From Streptomyces sp. B93 (GTDB lineage: Bacteria > Actinomycetota > Actinomycetes > Streptomycetales > Streptomycetaceae), in assembly GCF_018070565.1 (NCBI RefSeq), contig NZ_JAGPXL010000002.1, positions 186,001 through 250,000 on the forward strand: a DNA stretch of 64,000 nucleotides, given 5' to 3'. The notes under the pieces were generated by a model. The model ran no database searches. It saw only the letters and a list, made by a program, of their open reading frames with translations, and was not told the DNA's origin. Position numbers and translations under genes: made by a program. Shown piece by piece: positions 39,739 to 50,853 of the stretch (position 1 is its first letter; every line of letters begins with the position of its first letter).

Positions 39739-39793
39739 CCTACGGGCCCGGGAACGCGCCCCGTGCGCCTACGCCCGGCCCCGGGAACGCGCC
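39739..39793. repeat. Imperfect duplication of the holA 3' end
   Basis: The end of holA (39768-39793, plus strand CCTACGCCCGGCCCC then GGGAACGCGCC) is partly copied at 39739-39760 (CCTACGGGCCC then GGGAACGCGCC). Both copies contain the stop-codon triplet. Confidence 0.65.
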
Positions 39794-40758
39794 GCGCGGG
39801 CGATGGCGACGACCGCCTTCTCCAGCGCGTACTCGGGGTCGTCACCGCCGCCCTTCACCCCGGCGTCCGCCTCGGCGACGGCTCGCAGGGCCGCGGCGAC
39901 GCCGTCCGGGGTCCAGCCACGCATCTGCTGCCGGACCCGGTCGATCTTCCAGGGCGGCATGCCCAGCTCACGGGCCAGATCGGCGGGGCGTCCGCCGCGC
40001 GCGGAGGACAGCTTGCCGATCGCCCGGACGCCCTGGGCGAGCGCGCTGGTGATCAGCACGGGGGCCACTCCCGTCGCCAGCGACCACCGCAGCGCCTCCA
40101 GCGCCTCGGCCGTCCGCCCCTCCACCGCCCGGTCGGCGACGGTGAAGCTCGACGCCTCGGCCCGTCCGGTGTAGTACCGCCCGACGACCGCCTCGTCGAT
40201 CGTGCCCTCGACATCGGCGACCAGCTGCGACACCGCCGACGCCAGCTCCCGCAGATCGCTGCCGATGGCGTCGACGAGCGCCTGGCAGGCCTCCGGCGTC
40301 GCCGACCGGCCGAGCGTCCGGAACTCCTGCCGCACGAACGCCAGCCGGTCCGCGGGCTTGGTCATCTTCGGGCAGGCCACCTCCCGCGCCCCCGCCTTGC
40401 GCGCCGCGTCCAGCAGCCCCTTGCCCTTGGCCCCGCCCGCGTGCAGCAGCACCAGCGTGATCTCCTCGGCGGGCGCCGTGAGATACGCCTTCACGTCCTT
40501 CACCGTGTCCGCCGACAGGTCCTGCGCGTTGCGCACCACCACGACCTTGCGCTCCGCGAAGAGCGACGGACTGGTCAGCTCGGCGAGTGTCCCCGGCTGC
40601 AACTGCTCCGGCCCCAGGTCCCGCACATCCGTGTCCGCGTCGGCGGCCTTCGCCGCGGCCACCACCTCCTGCACGGCGCGGTCCAGCAGCAGCTCCTCCT
40701 GCCCCACGGCAAGGGTCACCGCGGCGAGAGGCTCGTCATTCACACTCTTCCTGGCCAT
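39769..40758 (-). CDS. holA: DNA polymerase III subunit delta
   Basis: HolA opens the beta sliding clamp in the clamp loader. The 329-residue protein is divergent in sequence, as delta subunits are, but keeps LAVGQEELLLDRAVQEV at the start, the RKVVVVRNAQDL region, a linker and the C-terminal collar domain (GMPPWKIDRVRQQMRGW). The ATG at 40758 (MARKSV) is the conserved start. Its place after the comEA-comEC block matches other actinobacteria. Confidence 0.93.
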   Translation of the reverse strand: MARKSVNDEPLAAVTLAVGQEELLLDRAVQEVVAAAKAADADTDVRDLGPEQLQPGTLAELTSPSLFAERKVVVVRNAQDLSADTVKDVKAYLTAPAEEITLVLLHAGGAKGKGLLDAARKAGAREVACPKMTKPADRLAFVRQEFRTLGRSATPEACQALVDAIGSDLRELASAVSQLVADVEGTIDEAVVGRYYTGRAEASSFTVADRAVEGRTAEALEALRWSLATGVAPVLITSALAQGVRAIGKLSSARGGRPADLARELGMPPWKIDRVRQQMRGWTPDGVAAALRAVAEADAGVKGGGDDPEYALEKAVVAIARAARSRGRA

Positions 40759-40818
40759 CGCGCCCAGCATCCCACGCCCCACTGACAGCGCCCCGCCAGT
40801 CCCCGGTCACCGGGCGGA

Positions 40819-41064
40819 CTACGGCTCCTCCCGCCACCCCTCCCACTCCCCCGCGAACGCGTCCAGCTCCCCCGGGTCCAGCCGCCCCTCCGCATCCCGC
40901 AGCAGCACCAGCCACTGCGCGTCCTCCGCGTCGTCCTCACCGGCCAGCGCGTCCCGCACCAGCCGCGGCTCCTCCCGCACCCCGAACCGCTCCCCGAGCG
41001 CCTCCGCCACCTCCTCCGCGGCATCACGGTCGGGCAGCACCAGCACATGTCTCACATCACTCAC
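40819..41064 (-). CDS. Small acidic conserved hypothetical protein
   Basis: The 81-residue protein has an alpha/beta-like start (RHVLVLPDRDAAEEVAEALG) and a very acidic C-terminal half. Its GTG overlaps the stop codon of the N-acetyltransferase gene (GTGA), so translation is coupled. No family is recognised. The coupling and the coding-type codon use support a real gene. Confidence 0.65.
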   Translation of the reverse strand: MSDVRHVLVLPDRDAAEEVAEALGERFGVREEPRLVRDALAGEDDAEDAQWLVLLRDAEGRLDPGELDAFAGEWEGWREEP

Positions 41065-41876
41065 CCCGCCATTTTCGCCCCCCGCACCTCCGGCACCCGC
41101 GCCAGCTCGATGCCGAAGCTCTCCCGGTAGGCCGCCAGCACCTCGGCGTCGTCCGCCAGCTCACGCACCTCCGACTCCCCGTCGGCGCCGGTGGTCTTCA
41201 GCTTCCGCCCGCTCAACGTCACCCGTCCGCCGTCCTCGGTGACCCGGGAGCACACCAGCGACCGCGTGAAGTGCGACTCGGGCGAGGTCCGATGCCACCA
41301 CGCCCCGGCGACGAAGTCCCCCAGCGCCCGCGGCCTCGGCTCCAGCCGGTACTGCGCCCTGCCGTCCTTCACCACATCCACTTCACCCCCCGACTCCGGC
41401 ACCGCCCCCGCCACGTCCACGAGCCGGAACACCCCCGCGGCATCCACCTGCTCCCCTCGCTCCCGCCACGCCAGCACCCCGTTGCTCAACCCACCGAACC
41501 CCACGTCGGCCAGCCACTCCCCGCCGTCCACCGTCCCCACCCGCAGGGCGAGATGGTCGTACGGGATGCCGAGCCCGCCGCCCGGGACGTGCACCCGCGC
41601 CGCCAGCAGCGTGACGTCGAAGCCCAGCGCGGTGAGCAGCCCCGCGAACGCACCGTTCAGCTCGTAACAGAACCCGCCCCGGCCGGAACCCAGCAGCTTG
41701 CCAAGCAACCGCTCCTCCGTGAGCACGATCTCCTCTCCGAGGTGGATCGACAGGTTCTCGAAGGGCACGGTCTGGAGGTGCCGCAGATGCAGTTCGCGGA
41801 GGGCGTCGCTGGTGGGCCGGGCGGGGCGCTCGACCCCGAGTCGGCGGAGATAGGCGTCGGTCTGCACAGGTTCCAT
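41061..41876 (-). CDS. Arylamine N-acetyltransferase
   Basis: The 271-residue enzyme transfers acetyl groups from acetyl-CoA to arylamines or hydrazines, or acts on an amide-forming step. The catalytic triad is visible: Cys in GRGGFCYELNGAF, His in YDHLALRV and Asp in WLADVGFGG. It begins MEPVQTDAYLRRLG; ATG 41876 is preferred over an in-frame ATG 11 codons earlier that lies inside comEC. It follows comEC by 4 bp. Confidence 0.93.
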   Translation of the reverse strand: MEPVQTDAYLRRLGVERPARPTSDALRELHLRHLQTVPFENLSIHLGEEIVLTEERLLGKLLGSGRGGFCYELNGAFAGLLTALGFDVTLLAARVHVPGGGLGIPYDHLALRVGTVDGGEWLADVGFGGLSNGVLAWRERGEQVDAAGVFRLVDVAGAVPESGGEVDVVKDGRAQYRLEPRPRALGDFVAGAWWHRTSPESHFTRSLVCSRVTEDGGRVTLSGRKLKTTGADGESEVRELADDAEVLAAYRESFGIELARVPEVRGAKMAG

Positions 41877-41880
41877 GCCC

Positions 41881-44466
41881 TCAGTCTCCCGCCACCCGCA
41901 ACTCCCCACCGTCCACGGTGACGGCCAGCGCCCCGTCCCGGTCCGTCCGCGACACCATCGCTCCCCCGGCCCGCAGCGCGTCGACCGTCCCGGGCGCCGG
42001 ATGCCCGTACGAGTTGTCCGCGCCCGCCGAGATCAGCGCCAGCCTCGGTGCCACCAGGCGTATCAGGTCCGGGTCCTGGTAGGCCGAGCCGTGATGCGCC
42101 ACCTTCAGGACGTCCACGCCGCCCAGCACCCCGGCCGCCGGGCTCCTCAACAGCGCCCGCTGACCGTCGGGTTCGAGGTCCCCCAGCAGCAGGATGCGCA
42201 GTCCCGCCGTACTGACCAGCAACGTGACACTGGCGTCGTTGGGCGCCCGCGGTTCGGCGGCGGGGCCCGGCGGGGGCCACAGCACCTCCCAGGAGAGGTC
42301 GCCCGTGCGCCGCCGTTCCCCGGCGACGGCGGGGCGGACGGGGATGCCCCGAGTGGTGGCCGTCCTCCGTACGAACCCGGCCTGGTCCACGGGCTCCGCA
42401 AGCGCCGTCGTCTCGATCGCCCCCACCGAACGGCCCCGCAGCACGCCCGGCAGGCCCGCCACATGGTCGGCGTGGAAGTGCGTCAGCACGACCAAGGGAA
42501 TCCGGGTGACCCCGAGATCGCGCAGACAACCGTCCACCAGCCCGGGATCGGGCCCGGCGTCCACGACCACACCGGCACCGCCCCCCGCCGCCAGCACCAT
42601 CGCGTCACCCTGCCCCACATCGCACATCACCAGCCGCCACCCCGGCGGCGGCCACCCCGTGATCGTCCGGGTCAGCGGTGGCGGCTGCACCACGGCCAGC
42701 ACCAGCAGCACCCCGCAGACACCGCACAGCCACGGCCGCCGCAGCACCCGCCGCCCGACCAGGACGACCCCCACCACGACGAGCCCGAGCAGCGCCGCCC
42801 CCGTCCAGTCGCCCGGCCAGTCGACCCCCGCACCGGGCAGCGCCGCCCCGGCACGCGCCACGCCCGCGAGCCACTCCGTGGGCCAACTCGCCAGCCACGC
42901 CACCGCCTTCGCGAGCGGCATCGCCACCGGTGCCACGGCCAGCGCCGTGAAACCCAGCACCGTGGCCGGAGCCAACGCGAACTCCGCCAGCAGATTGCAG
43001 GGCACCGCCACCAGGCTCACCCGCGCCGACAGCACCACGACGACCGGCGCGCACACCGCCTGGGCCGCCGCCGCAGCCGCCAGCGCCTCCGCCAGCCTCG
43101 GCGGCACCCCCCGCCCTCGCAGTCCGGCGCTCCAGCGCGGCGCGAGGGTGAGCAGGGCGCCGGTGGCCAGCACGGAGAGCAGGAAGCCGTAACTCCGGGA
43201 CAGCCACGGGTCGTACAGCACCAGCAGCAGTACCGCCGCCGCCAGCGCCGGAATCAGCGACCTGCGCCGTCCGGTCGCCAGGGCCAGCAGCACCACCGCC
43301 CCGCAGGCCGCGGCCCGCAGCACACTGGGGTCCGGTCGGCACACCACCACGAAGGCCAGCGTCAGCGCCCCGCCGAGCAGCGCGGTCGCCCGCAGGGAGA
43401 CACCGAACCGCGGCGCCAGCCCCCGGCGTTCACTGCGCTGCGCCAGACCCGGCGGCCCCAGCAGCAGCACCAGGACGATCGTGAGGTTGCTGCCGGACAC
43501 GGCGAGCGTGTGCGCGAGGTCGGTCGCCTTGAACGCCTCGTCCAGCTCCGGGGTGATCCGGGAGGTGTCCCCGACCACCAGCCCCGGCAGCAGGGCGCGC
43601 GCATCCGGGGGCAACCCGTCGGTGGCCTCCCGCAGCCCGGCGCGCAGCCGTCCCGCCAGCCGCTGCGGCCCGGACGGCTCCCGCGTCACCCTCGGTGCCG
43701 CCGCCTGCCGGACCCGCAGCACCGCCGCGATCCGGTCGCCGCCGCTCAGCGGGGGCGCCAGCTGTCCGGTGACTCGCACCCGCGTCGACGGCAGCAGACC
43801 CAGCCACGCCGACCGCACGGACCCGCCCTCCGAAGCCCGGGCTCCCGTATCGACGATCACCAGCACCGGCGCCCGTGTCACGGTCACCGTCCCGCCCGGC
43901 TCCTCGACACCGCGCACCCGCGCCCCCACCAGCACCGTGGCCGGTGGCAGCCGGTTACCCGAGACGCGGGGCCGGGAGAGCCGGGGGTCGGCGGTGACCT
44001 CGACCTCGGCGGTGACCGTGGCATACCGACGCGCCAGCTCCGGCACGGGCCCGCGGCGCAGATCCGCCCCGTGCAACCCGGCCGACGCGGCGGCCCCGGC
44101 GACACAGAGCAGCACGGCACCGACCGCGACGAGCACCGAGGTGCCGTCCGCGCCGCCCGTGCCCCCCGTACCAGCCCTGCCACCCCTGCCGCCCTCGCCG
44201 CCCGCCCGGCGCCGTCTCCGCGCCAGCAGCAGCCCTCCCACCGCCATCAGGCAGACGGCGACGACTGCCGTGACCCGGCCCGGCGACGCATGCAGCGTCA
44301 GCGCCGCCGTGGCCCACGCGGCGAGTGCGGGCGGTACGAGTCGCAGGTCCGTCGGCCCTTCCTGCCGCGGATGGGCGTCACCGAGCCGTCGGCCCGAGGC
44401 CGCGTGCACGGCCCGACGCGCCCGCTCGGCATCGCCCTGGTCACGGTCGCCGTGGACGAGGCTCAT
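41881..44466 (-). CDS. comEC: ComEC/Rec2 DNA-uptake channel protein
   Basis: The 861-residue protein has the three ComEC parts. An N-terminal extracytoplasmic OB-like DUF4131 region lies near residues 125-250. The Competence domain follows, with about ten helices (TDLAHTLAVSGSNLTIVL is its signature). The C-terminal metallo-beta-lactamase domain contains LTHFHADHVAGLPGVL and KVAHHGSAYQDPDL. ComEC passes single-stranded DNA across the membrane in competent bacteria. Streptomyces are not known to be naturally competent, so the role here is open. The ATG overlaps the comEA stop codon. Confidence 0.93.
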   Translation of the reverse strand: MSLVHGDRDQGDAERARRAVHAASGRRLGDAHPRQEGPTDLRLVPPALAAWATAALTLHASPGRVTAVVAVCLMAVGGLLLARRRRRAGGEGGRGGRAGTGGTGGADGTSVLVAVGAVLLCVAGAAASAGLHGADLRRGPVPELARRYATVTAEVEVTADPRLSRPRVSGNRLPPATVLVGARVRGVEEPGGTVTVTRAPVLVIVDTGARASEGGSVRSAWLGLLPSTRVRVTGQLAPPLSGGDRIAAVLRVRQAAAPRVTREPSGPQRLAGRLRAGLREATDGLPPDARALLPGLVVGDTSRITPELDEAFKATDLAHTLAVSGSNLTIVLVLLLGPPGLAQRSERRGLAPRFGVSLRATALLGGALTLAFVVVCRPDPSVLRAAACGAVVLLALATGRRRSLIPALAAAVLLLVLYDPWLSRSYGFLLSVLATGALLTLAPRWSAGLRGRGVPPRLAEALAAAAAAQAVCAPVVVVLSARVSLVAVPCNLLAEFALAPATVLGFTALAVAPVAMPLAKAVAWLASWPTEWLAGVARAGAALPGAGVDWPGDWTGAALLGLVVVGVVLVGRRVLRRPWLCGVCGVLLVLAVVQPPPLTRTITGWPPPGWRLVMCDVGQGDAMVLAAGGGAGVVVDAGPDPGLVDGCLRDLGVTRIPLVVLTHFHADHVAGLPGVLRGRSVGAIETTALAEPVDQAGFVRRTATTRGIPVRPAVAGERRRTGDLSWEVLWPPPGPAAEPRAPNDASVTLLVSTAGLRILLLGDLEPDGQRALLRSPAAGVLGGVDVLKVAHHGSAYQDPDLIRLVAPRLALISAGADNSYGHPAPGTVDALRAGGAMVSRTDRDGALAVTVDGGELRVAGD

Positions 44467-45515
44467 GGCCGTACCAGATCCCGTAGATCGGCGAACCGCC
44501 GTTCACCGATGCCCTTGACCTCCCGCAGTTCGTCCACCGAGCGGAATCCGCCGTGCTGGGTGCGGTAGTCGAGGATGTGCTGGGCCAGCACCGGGCCGAC
44601 CCCCGGCAGCGTGTCGAGCTGCTCCGCCGTGGCCGTGTTCAGGGACACCGGCGCGACGGGCGCCACCCCGGCCAGAGCGTCGCCGCCCCCGGCACCGGCG
44701 GCCGGAACCGGTGCGGCGGCAGGAGCGGGACCCCCGACGACCACCTGCTCCCCGTCCACCAGGAACCGCGCCCGGTTGAGCCCGTCGGTGTCCGTCCCCG
44801 GCCGCACCCCACCGGCAGCGTCCAGCGCGTCGGCGACCCGCGACCCGGCCGGAAGACGGTGAACTCCCGGCTCCCGCACCTTGCCGCTGACATCGACGAC
44901 GATCTCGCCCATGGGCGCGCCGGCTGCACTGGGAGCGGCGGAAGCACCTGCCGCGCTCACGCCCGCGGCTTCGGCCCCGGCCTCAGCCGGGAACGGATCC
45001 GCCGCCCGTACCACCTCCGGCGCCCGCACCGACTGCGTCCGCCCGGTCCAGAAGTGCTGGACGGCGAGGACAGCCGCGACGGCCAGCAGCACCGCCAGCG
45101 CGGCGACGCTCCTCGGCCGCAGCCCGCACCTCGCCTGAAGCCACACCGGCATCCGCTCCCGCACGGCGAGCCGCGCACGGGCCGGCCCCGGCTCCGGCGC
45201 CCGGTCGAGGGCCACCTCGGCCCTCAGGTCCGGCCCGGTCTCCCCGGGCGGCCCACTCCCCGACTCCCGCCGTTCGCGGACCCGTTCGGCGAAGAGGATC
45301 TCCGCGCGTCGGCGCACCTCCTCCGCGGTCGGCGCCGTCCGGTGCCGGAACCGCCCGTCGGAGGCGGGCGCCCGCCCGGGCCCGCTGGTGGCGGCCGTGG
45401 CCGCGAGTCGCGACCGGGCGCGAGGGCCGGTGCCGAGCCGGCCCCCGCCCCCGGTACCGGCGCCCGTGCCGGTACGAGTGATGCTGTGCGTACGTGTACG
45501 TGATCGAAGTGCCAT
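44463..45515 (-). CDS. comEA: ComEA-like helix-hairpin-helix DNA-binding protein
   Basis: The 350-residue protein has a long basic and Gly-rich N-terminal cytoplasmic part, a membrane helix near residues 130-150 and an SLBB-type domain (VDVSGKVREPGVHRLPAGSR). It ends with two helix-hairpin-helix motifs (LNTATAEQLDTLPGVGPVLA). ComEA proteins bind incoming double-stranded DNA outside the membrane. It overlaps comEC by 4 bp. Confidence 0.92.
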   Translation of the reverse strand: MALRSRTRTHSITRTGTGAGTGGGGRLGTGPRARSRLAATAATSGPGRAPASDGRFRHRTAPTAEEVRRRAEILFAERVRERRESGSGPPGETGPDLRAEVALDRAPEPGPARARLAVRERMPVWLQARCGLRPRSVAALAVLLAVAAVLAVQHFWTGRTQSVRAPEVVRAADPFPAEAGAEAAGVSAAGASAAPSAAGAPMGEIVVDVSGKVREPGVHRLPAGSRVADALDAAGGVRPGTDTDGLNRARFLVDGEQVVVGGPAPAAAPVPAAGAGGGDALAGVAPVAPVSLNTATAEQLDTLPGVGPVLAQHILDYRTQHGGFRSVDELREVKGIGERRFADLRDLVRP

Positions 45516-45633
45516 GCGCCGAGAATGACCTGACCGACCACATCCCCGATGATCTTGGTCAATTCCCGTGGATTACCCGCCGGTTGTGGATATCCCGGTC
45601 ACCCACACGCGTGAGGCACGGTGTGAAGCAAGC

Positions 45634-46479
45634 TCACCGCGCGGAGACCACGACCCCCAGCAGCCCGGGCCCCGTATGCGCCCCGATCACCGCCCCCACC
45701 TCGCTGACATGCAGGTCCGCCAGCCCTGGCACCCGGGTCCGCAGTCGTTCGGCCAGTGCGGACGCGCGGTCGGCGGCGGCGAGGTGGTGCACCGCGATGT
45801 CGACCTTGGCGCTGCCCGCCCGGTCGGCCGCGATCTCCTCCAGCCGGGCGATCGCCTTCGACGCCGTCCGTACCTTCTCCAGCGGCTCGATACGGCCGTC
45901 CGCCAGCTGGAGCAGCGGCTTGACCGCGAGCGCGGAGCCGAAGAGGGCCTGTGCGGCGCCGATACGGCCGCCGCGGCGCAGATAGTCGAGGGTGTCGACG
46001 TAGAAGTAGGCGGCGGTGCCGGAGGCCCGTTTCTGGGCGGCGGCGACCGCCTCGTCGACCGTGCCGCCCGCCTCCGCGGTCTCGGCCGCGGTCACGGCGC
46101 AGAAGCCCAGGGCCATCGCGATCATGCCGGTGTCCACGACCCGTACCGGCACCGGCGCCTCGCGGGCCGCGAGTACGGCGGCGTCATGGGTGCCCGACAG
46201 CTCGGCGGAGAGGTGGAGGGAGACGATGTCGGTGGCGCCCGCCTCGGCGACCTTGCGGTAGTGCTCGGCGAAGAGCTGGGGGCTGGGGCGGGAGGTGGTG
46301 ACGGGGCGTCGCTTCTGGAGTGCCTGGGCCAGGGAACGGGTCGAGATCTCGGTGCCCTCTTCGAGCGCCCGGTCGCCCAGGACGACGGTCAGGGGTACCG
46401 CCGTGATGCCGTGACGCTCCATCGTCCGTGGCGGCAGGTAGGCCGTTGAATCGGTGACGATCGCGACATGGCGGGACAT
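45634..46479 (-). CDS. DegV family fatty-acid-binding protein
   Basis: The 281-residue protein has the DegV signature: IVTDSTAYLPPRTMERHGI at the start, TSRPSPQLFAEHYR with the lipid-binding Ser, SLHLSAELSGT, and a C-terminal VGAVIGAHTGPGLLG. DegV/FakB proteins bind fatty acids for a kinase partner in Firmicutes. The partner is not in the window. Confidence 0.94.
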   Translation of the reverse strand: MSRHVAIVTDSTAYLPPRTMERHGITAVPLTVVLGDRALEEGTEISTRSLAQALQKRRPVTTSRPSPQLFAEHYRKVAEAGATDIVSLHLSAELSGTHDAAVLAAREAPVPVRVVDTGMIAMALGFCAVTAAETAEAGGTVDEAVAAAQKRASGTAAYFYVDTLDYLRRGGRIGAAQALFGSALAVKPLLQLADGRIEPLEKVRTASKAIARLEEIAADRAGSAKVDIAVHHLAAADRASALAERLRTRVPGLADLHVSEVGAVIGAHTGPGLLGVVVSAR

Positions 46480-46548
46480 GAGCTGGAGGTTACCTGCCGT
46501 AGTGCCCGTGCGGCAGCCCGGGCTTGTCAGCGGGACGCGGTGGCGGGA

Positions 46549-47295
46549 TCAGGTGGTGCTCTCGGGGCGGGTCTTCTTCTGCCAGGGGTAGGTGGGCCGC
46601 GGGCCCGGCGGGGTGATCGCGGGGCGCGTCGGTTCCTCGGCGGTGCGCGACCGCGGTGTCTCCGGCCAGGTCTGCCGGGCCGACTCACCGGGGTCGGTGG
46701 CCTCGGGCCAGGGGGGCGGGGTGGTGGCGGGGCCCGGGGTCGGGTCGTCCGTGGTGGTCCAGTGCCGCAGGGCGCCGGTCTCCACGTCGATCTGGGCGCT
46801 GAGCGAGTCCAGCTCGTCGTCGGCGAAGTGCCGGGCGCGGTCGCGGGCGGCCCAGCGCAGGGAGTCCGCCGAGTGTGTGATGCGCTGGGTGCGCTCCCGC
46901 AGGGCGGGCAGGCGCTCGGCGAGCCTGGCGCGGTCCGGTTCGGACTCCAGGCGGCGCAGTTCGTCGTCGAGTTCGTATCCATGGGCGCTGAGGCGCTGGA
47001 AGAGGCCGAGGGCCTCCTTCAGGGACTCGTCCTCGGCGGCGCCCGCCCGCAGCGCCTCCTGGGTGGCCCGCATCGAGGTGCGCAGGCTCAGGCGCAGCTG
47101 GGCCAGCTCGCCCGCCGGGCCGGGCTGGGCGAAGGACTTGGCGCGCAGGGTGTGGTCCTCGACGGTGCGGCGGGCCTGGGTGAGGGTGCGGTCCACGCCG
47201 CGCTTGGCGGCGCCGACGGCCTTCACGGTGGCGTAGGCGCCCAGCACCAGGAAGAGCACGAAGAGCAGGGCGAAAACTGCGATCACTGCTTCCAC
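46549..47295 (-). CDS. Single-pass membrane protein with coiled coil
   Basis: The 248-residue protein starts with one membrane helix (EAVIAVFALLFVLFLVLGAY). A charged helical region with heptad character follows (about residues 30-150) and a Pro/Thr-rich tail. It probably sits in the membrane with a long cytoplasmic helix. The GTG at 47295 has AAGGAG 5 nt upstream. It is codirectional between leuS and degV, as in relatives. Function unknown. Confidence 0.75.
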   Translation of the reverse strand: MEAVIAVFALLFVLFLVLGAYATVKAVGAAKRGVDRTLTQARRTVEDHTLRAKSFAQPGPAGELAQLRLSLRTSMRATQEALRAGAAEDESLKEALGLFQRLSAHGYELDDELRRLESEPDRARLAERLPALRERTQRITHSADSLRWAARDRARHFADDELDSLSAQIDVETGALRHWTTTDDPTPGPATTPPPWPEATDPGESARQTWPETPRSRTAEEPTRPAITPPGPRPTYPWQKKTRPESTT

Positions 47296-47357
47296 TGGTG
47301 CTCCTTGTCCGCCGGGCCGCGGCGCTCCGCGCGCCACCTCTCAACGGTAAACGGAAC

Positions 47358-47396
47358 GGGCAGGCCCGGAGTTCCAGAAAAACCCCGAACCTGCCC
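47358..47396 (-). terminator. leuS terminator hairpin
   Basis: GGGCAGG and CCTGCCC form the outer stem of a hairpin that starts 38 nt after the leuS stop codon; the loop side contains a U-run on the transcript. Confidence 0.6.
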
Positions 47397-47434
47397 GTAG
47401 GGGACTACCCCGAGTCCCGCCGATGCCTCGGCAG

Positions 47435-50314
<2,880 letters not shown>

Positions 50315-50382
50315 GGTCCTCAAAGCTCCATCGATCGTCTTCGCCAGCTGCTGCGATTGTCCGAAGGGGTGGTCCGGAAACG

Positions 50383-50407
50383 AAAAATCCCCTCGCACAG
50401 GAGGGGA
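50383..50407 (-). terminator. leuS attenuator terminator
   Basis: On the minus strand, TCCCCTC pairs with GAGGGGA across a 6-nt loop and is followed by a run of five U residues. It lies between the leader peptide and leuS. A U-tract is rare in Streptomyces, which makes this a strong call. Confidence 0.85.
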
Positions 50408-50420
50408 CGCCGCGCCGACT

Positions 50421-50447
50421 CCGGCCACTCTCTCGGGCGGTGGCCGG
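50421..50447 (-). promoter_or_regulatory. leuS leader stem-loop
   Basis: CCGGCCAC pairs exactly with GTGGCCGG, 7 nt after the leader-peptide stop codon and just before the terminator. It could act as a pause hairpin or take part in an antiterminator fold. Confidence 0.65.
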
Positions 50448-50453
50448 TGCTGA

Positions 50454-50492
50454 TCAGCGCGGCTCGCTAAGCAGAAGGCGTACGGCACGCAT
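50454..50492 (-). CDS. leuS leader peptide (12 residues)
   Basis: The peptide is [12 protein letters not shown]. It has three consecutive Leu codons, CTT CTG CTT, with the rare CTT used twice. A stem-loop and a U-tract terminator follow, and then leuS. This is the classical plan of ribosome-mediated attenuation. No ribosome site is visible; TACCCT lies 6 nt before the ATG, as for a leaderless start. Confidence 0.8.
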   Translation of the reverse strand: MRAVRLLLSEPR

Positions 50493-50498
50493 GGCGTC

Positions 50499-50504
50499 AG
50501 GGTA
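50499..50504 (-). promoter_or_regulatory. Candidate -10 box of the leuS leader
   Basis: TACCCT lies 6 nt before the leader-peptide ATG on the minus strand. Confidence 0.4.
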
Positions 50505-50703
50505 CCGCAGCCGTCGAGCCGTCCGCGACGGCGTTCCACGGGCGCCCCGGGCCCGCCCGGAGTCGCACAGAACCCCTCGGACTCCACTCGGTGACCACTC
50601 GAACACTGAACAGAAGTCAAGAATTACTTCGCGTAACACCCCACACCCGCACATCACCGCAACTAGATCACCTGTTGATAACGACGCAATAACTCAAACC
50701 TCG

Positions 50704-50731
50704 TACCCATGGGTATGACGCGACTTAGAGT
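50704..50731 (+). promoter_or_regulatory. Candidate promoter and operator of the redox module
   Basis: TAGAGT (50726-50731) is a good -10 box. The perfect palindrome TACCCATGGGTA (50704-50715) covers the place of the -35 box, where no TTGAC-like hexamer is seen. A regulator bound here would control the two redox genes. Confidence 0.5.
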
Positions 50732-50775
50732 GCGGCACCGGGACCGCTTTCCCGATACCGCTCGGAGTTGCCCCC

Positions 50776-50853
50776 ATGAATCCTCCTCGCAGTACCCGCC
50801 CCCTCCCCCAACGGGGCACATCGCCCGTCGTCAGCTGGGGAGGCCTGTCATGA
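50776..50853 (+). CDS. Possible 25-residue upstream ORF coupled to the redox module
   Basis: A short frame with GGAG 8 nt upstream runs from ATG 50776 and ends in a TGA that overlaps the ATG of the membrane cytochrome gene (ATGA). The peptide (MNPPRSTRPLPQRGTSPVVS and five more residues) is Pro/Arg-rich. It may be a translated leader that controls the next gene, or chance. Confidence 0.35.
   Translation: MNPPRSTRPLPQRGTSPVVSWGGLS

Noticed and set aside
41881..45515. Evidence of natural competence from comEC and comEA
   Set aside because: Both genes are common in non-competent actinomycetes, and no pilus or DprA-type genes are seen here.
50315..50492. A T-box riboswitch before leuS
   Set aside because: No T-box consensus or specifier loop is visible; the leader peptide with Leu codons and a terminator explains the region better.
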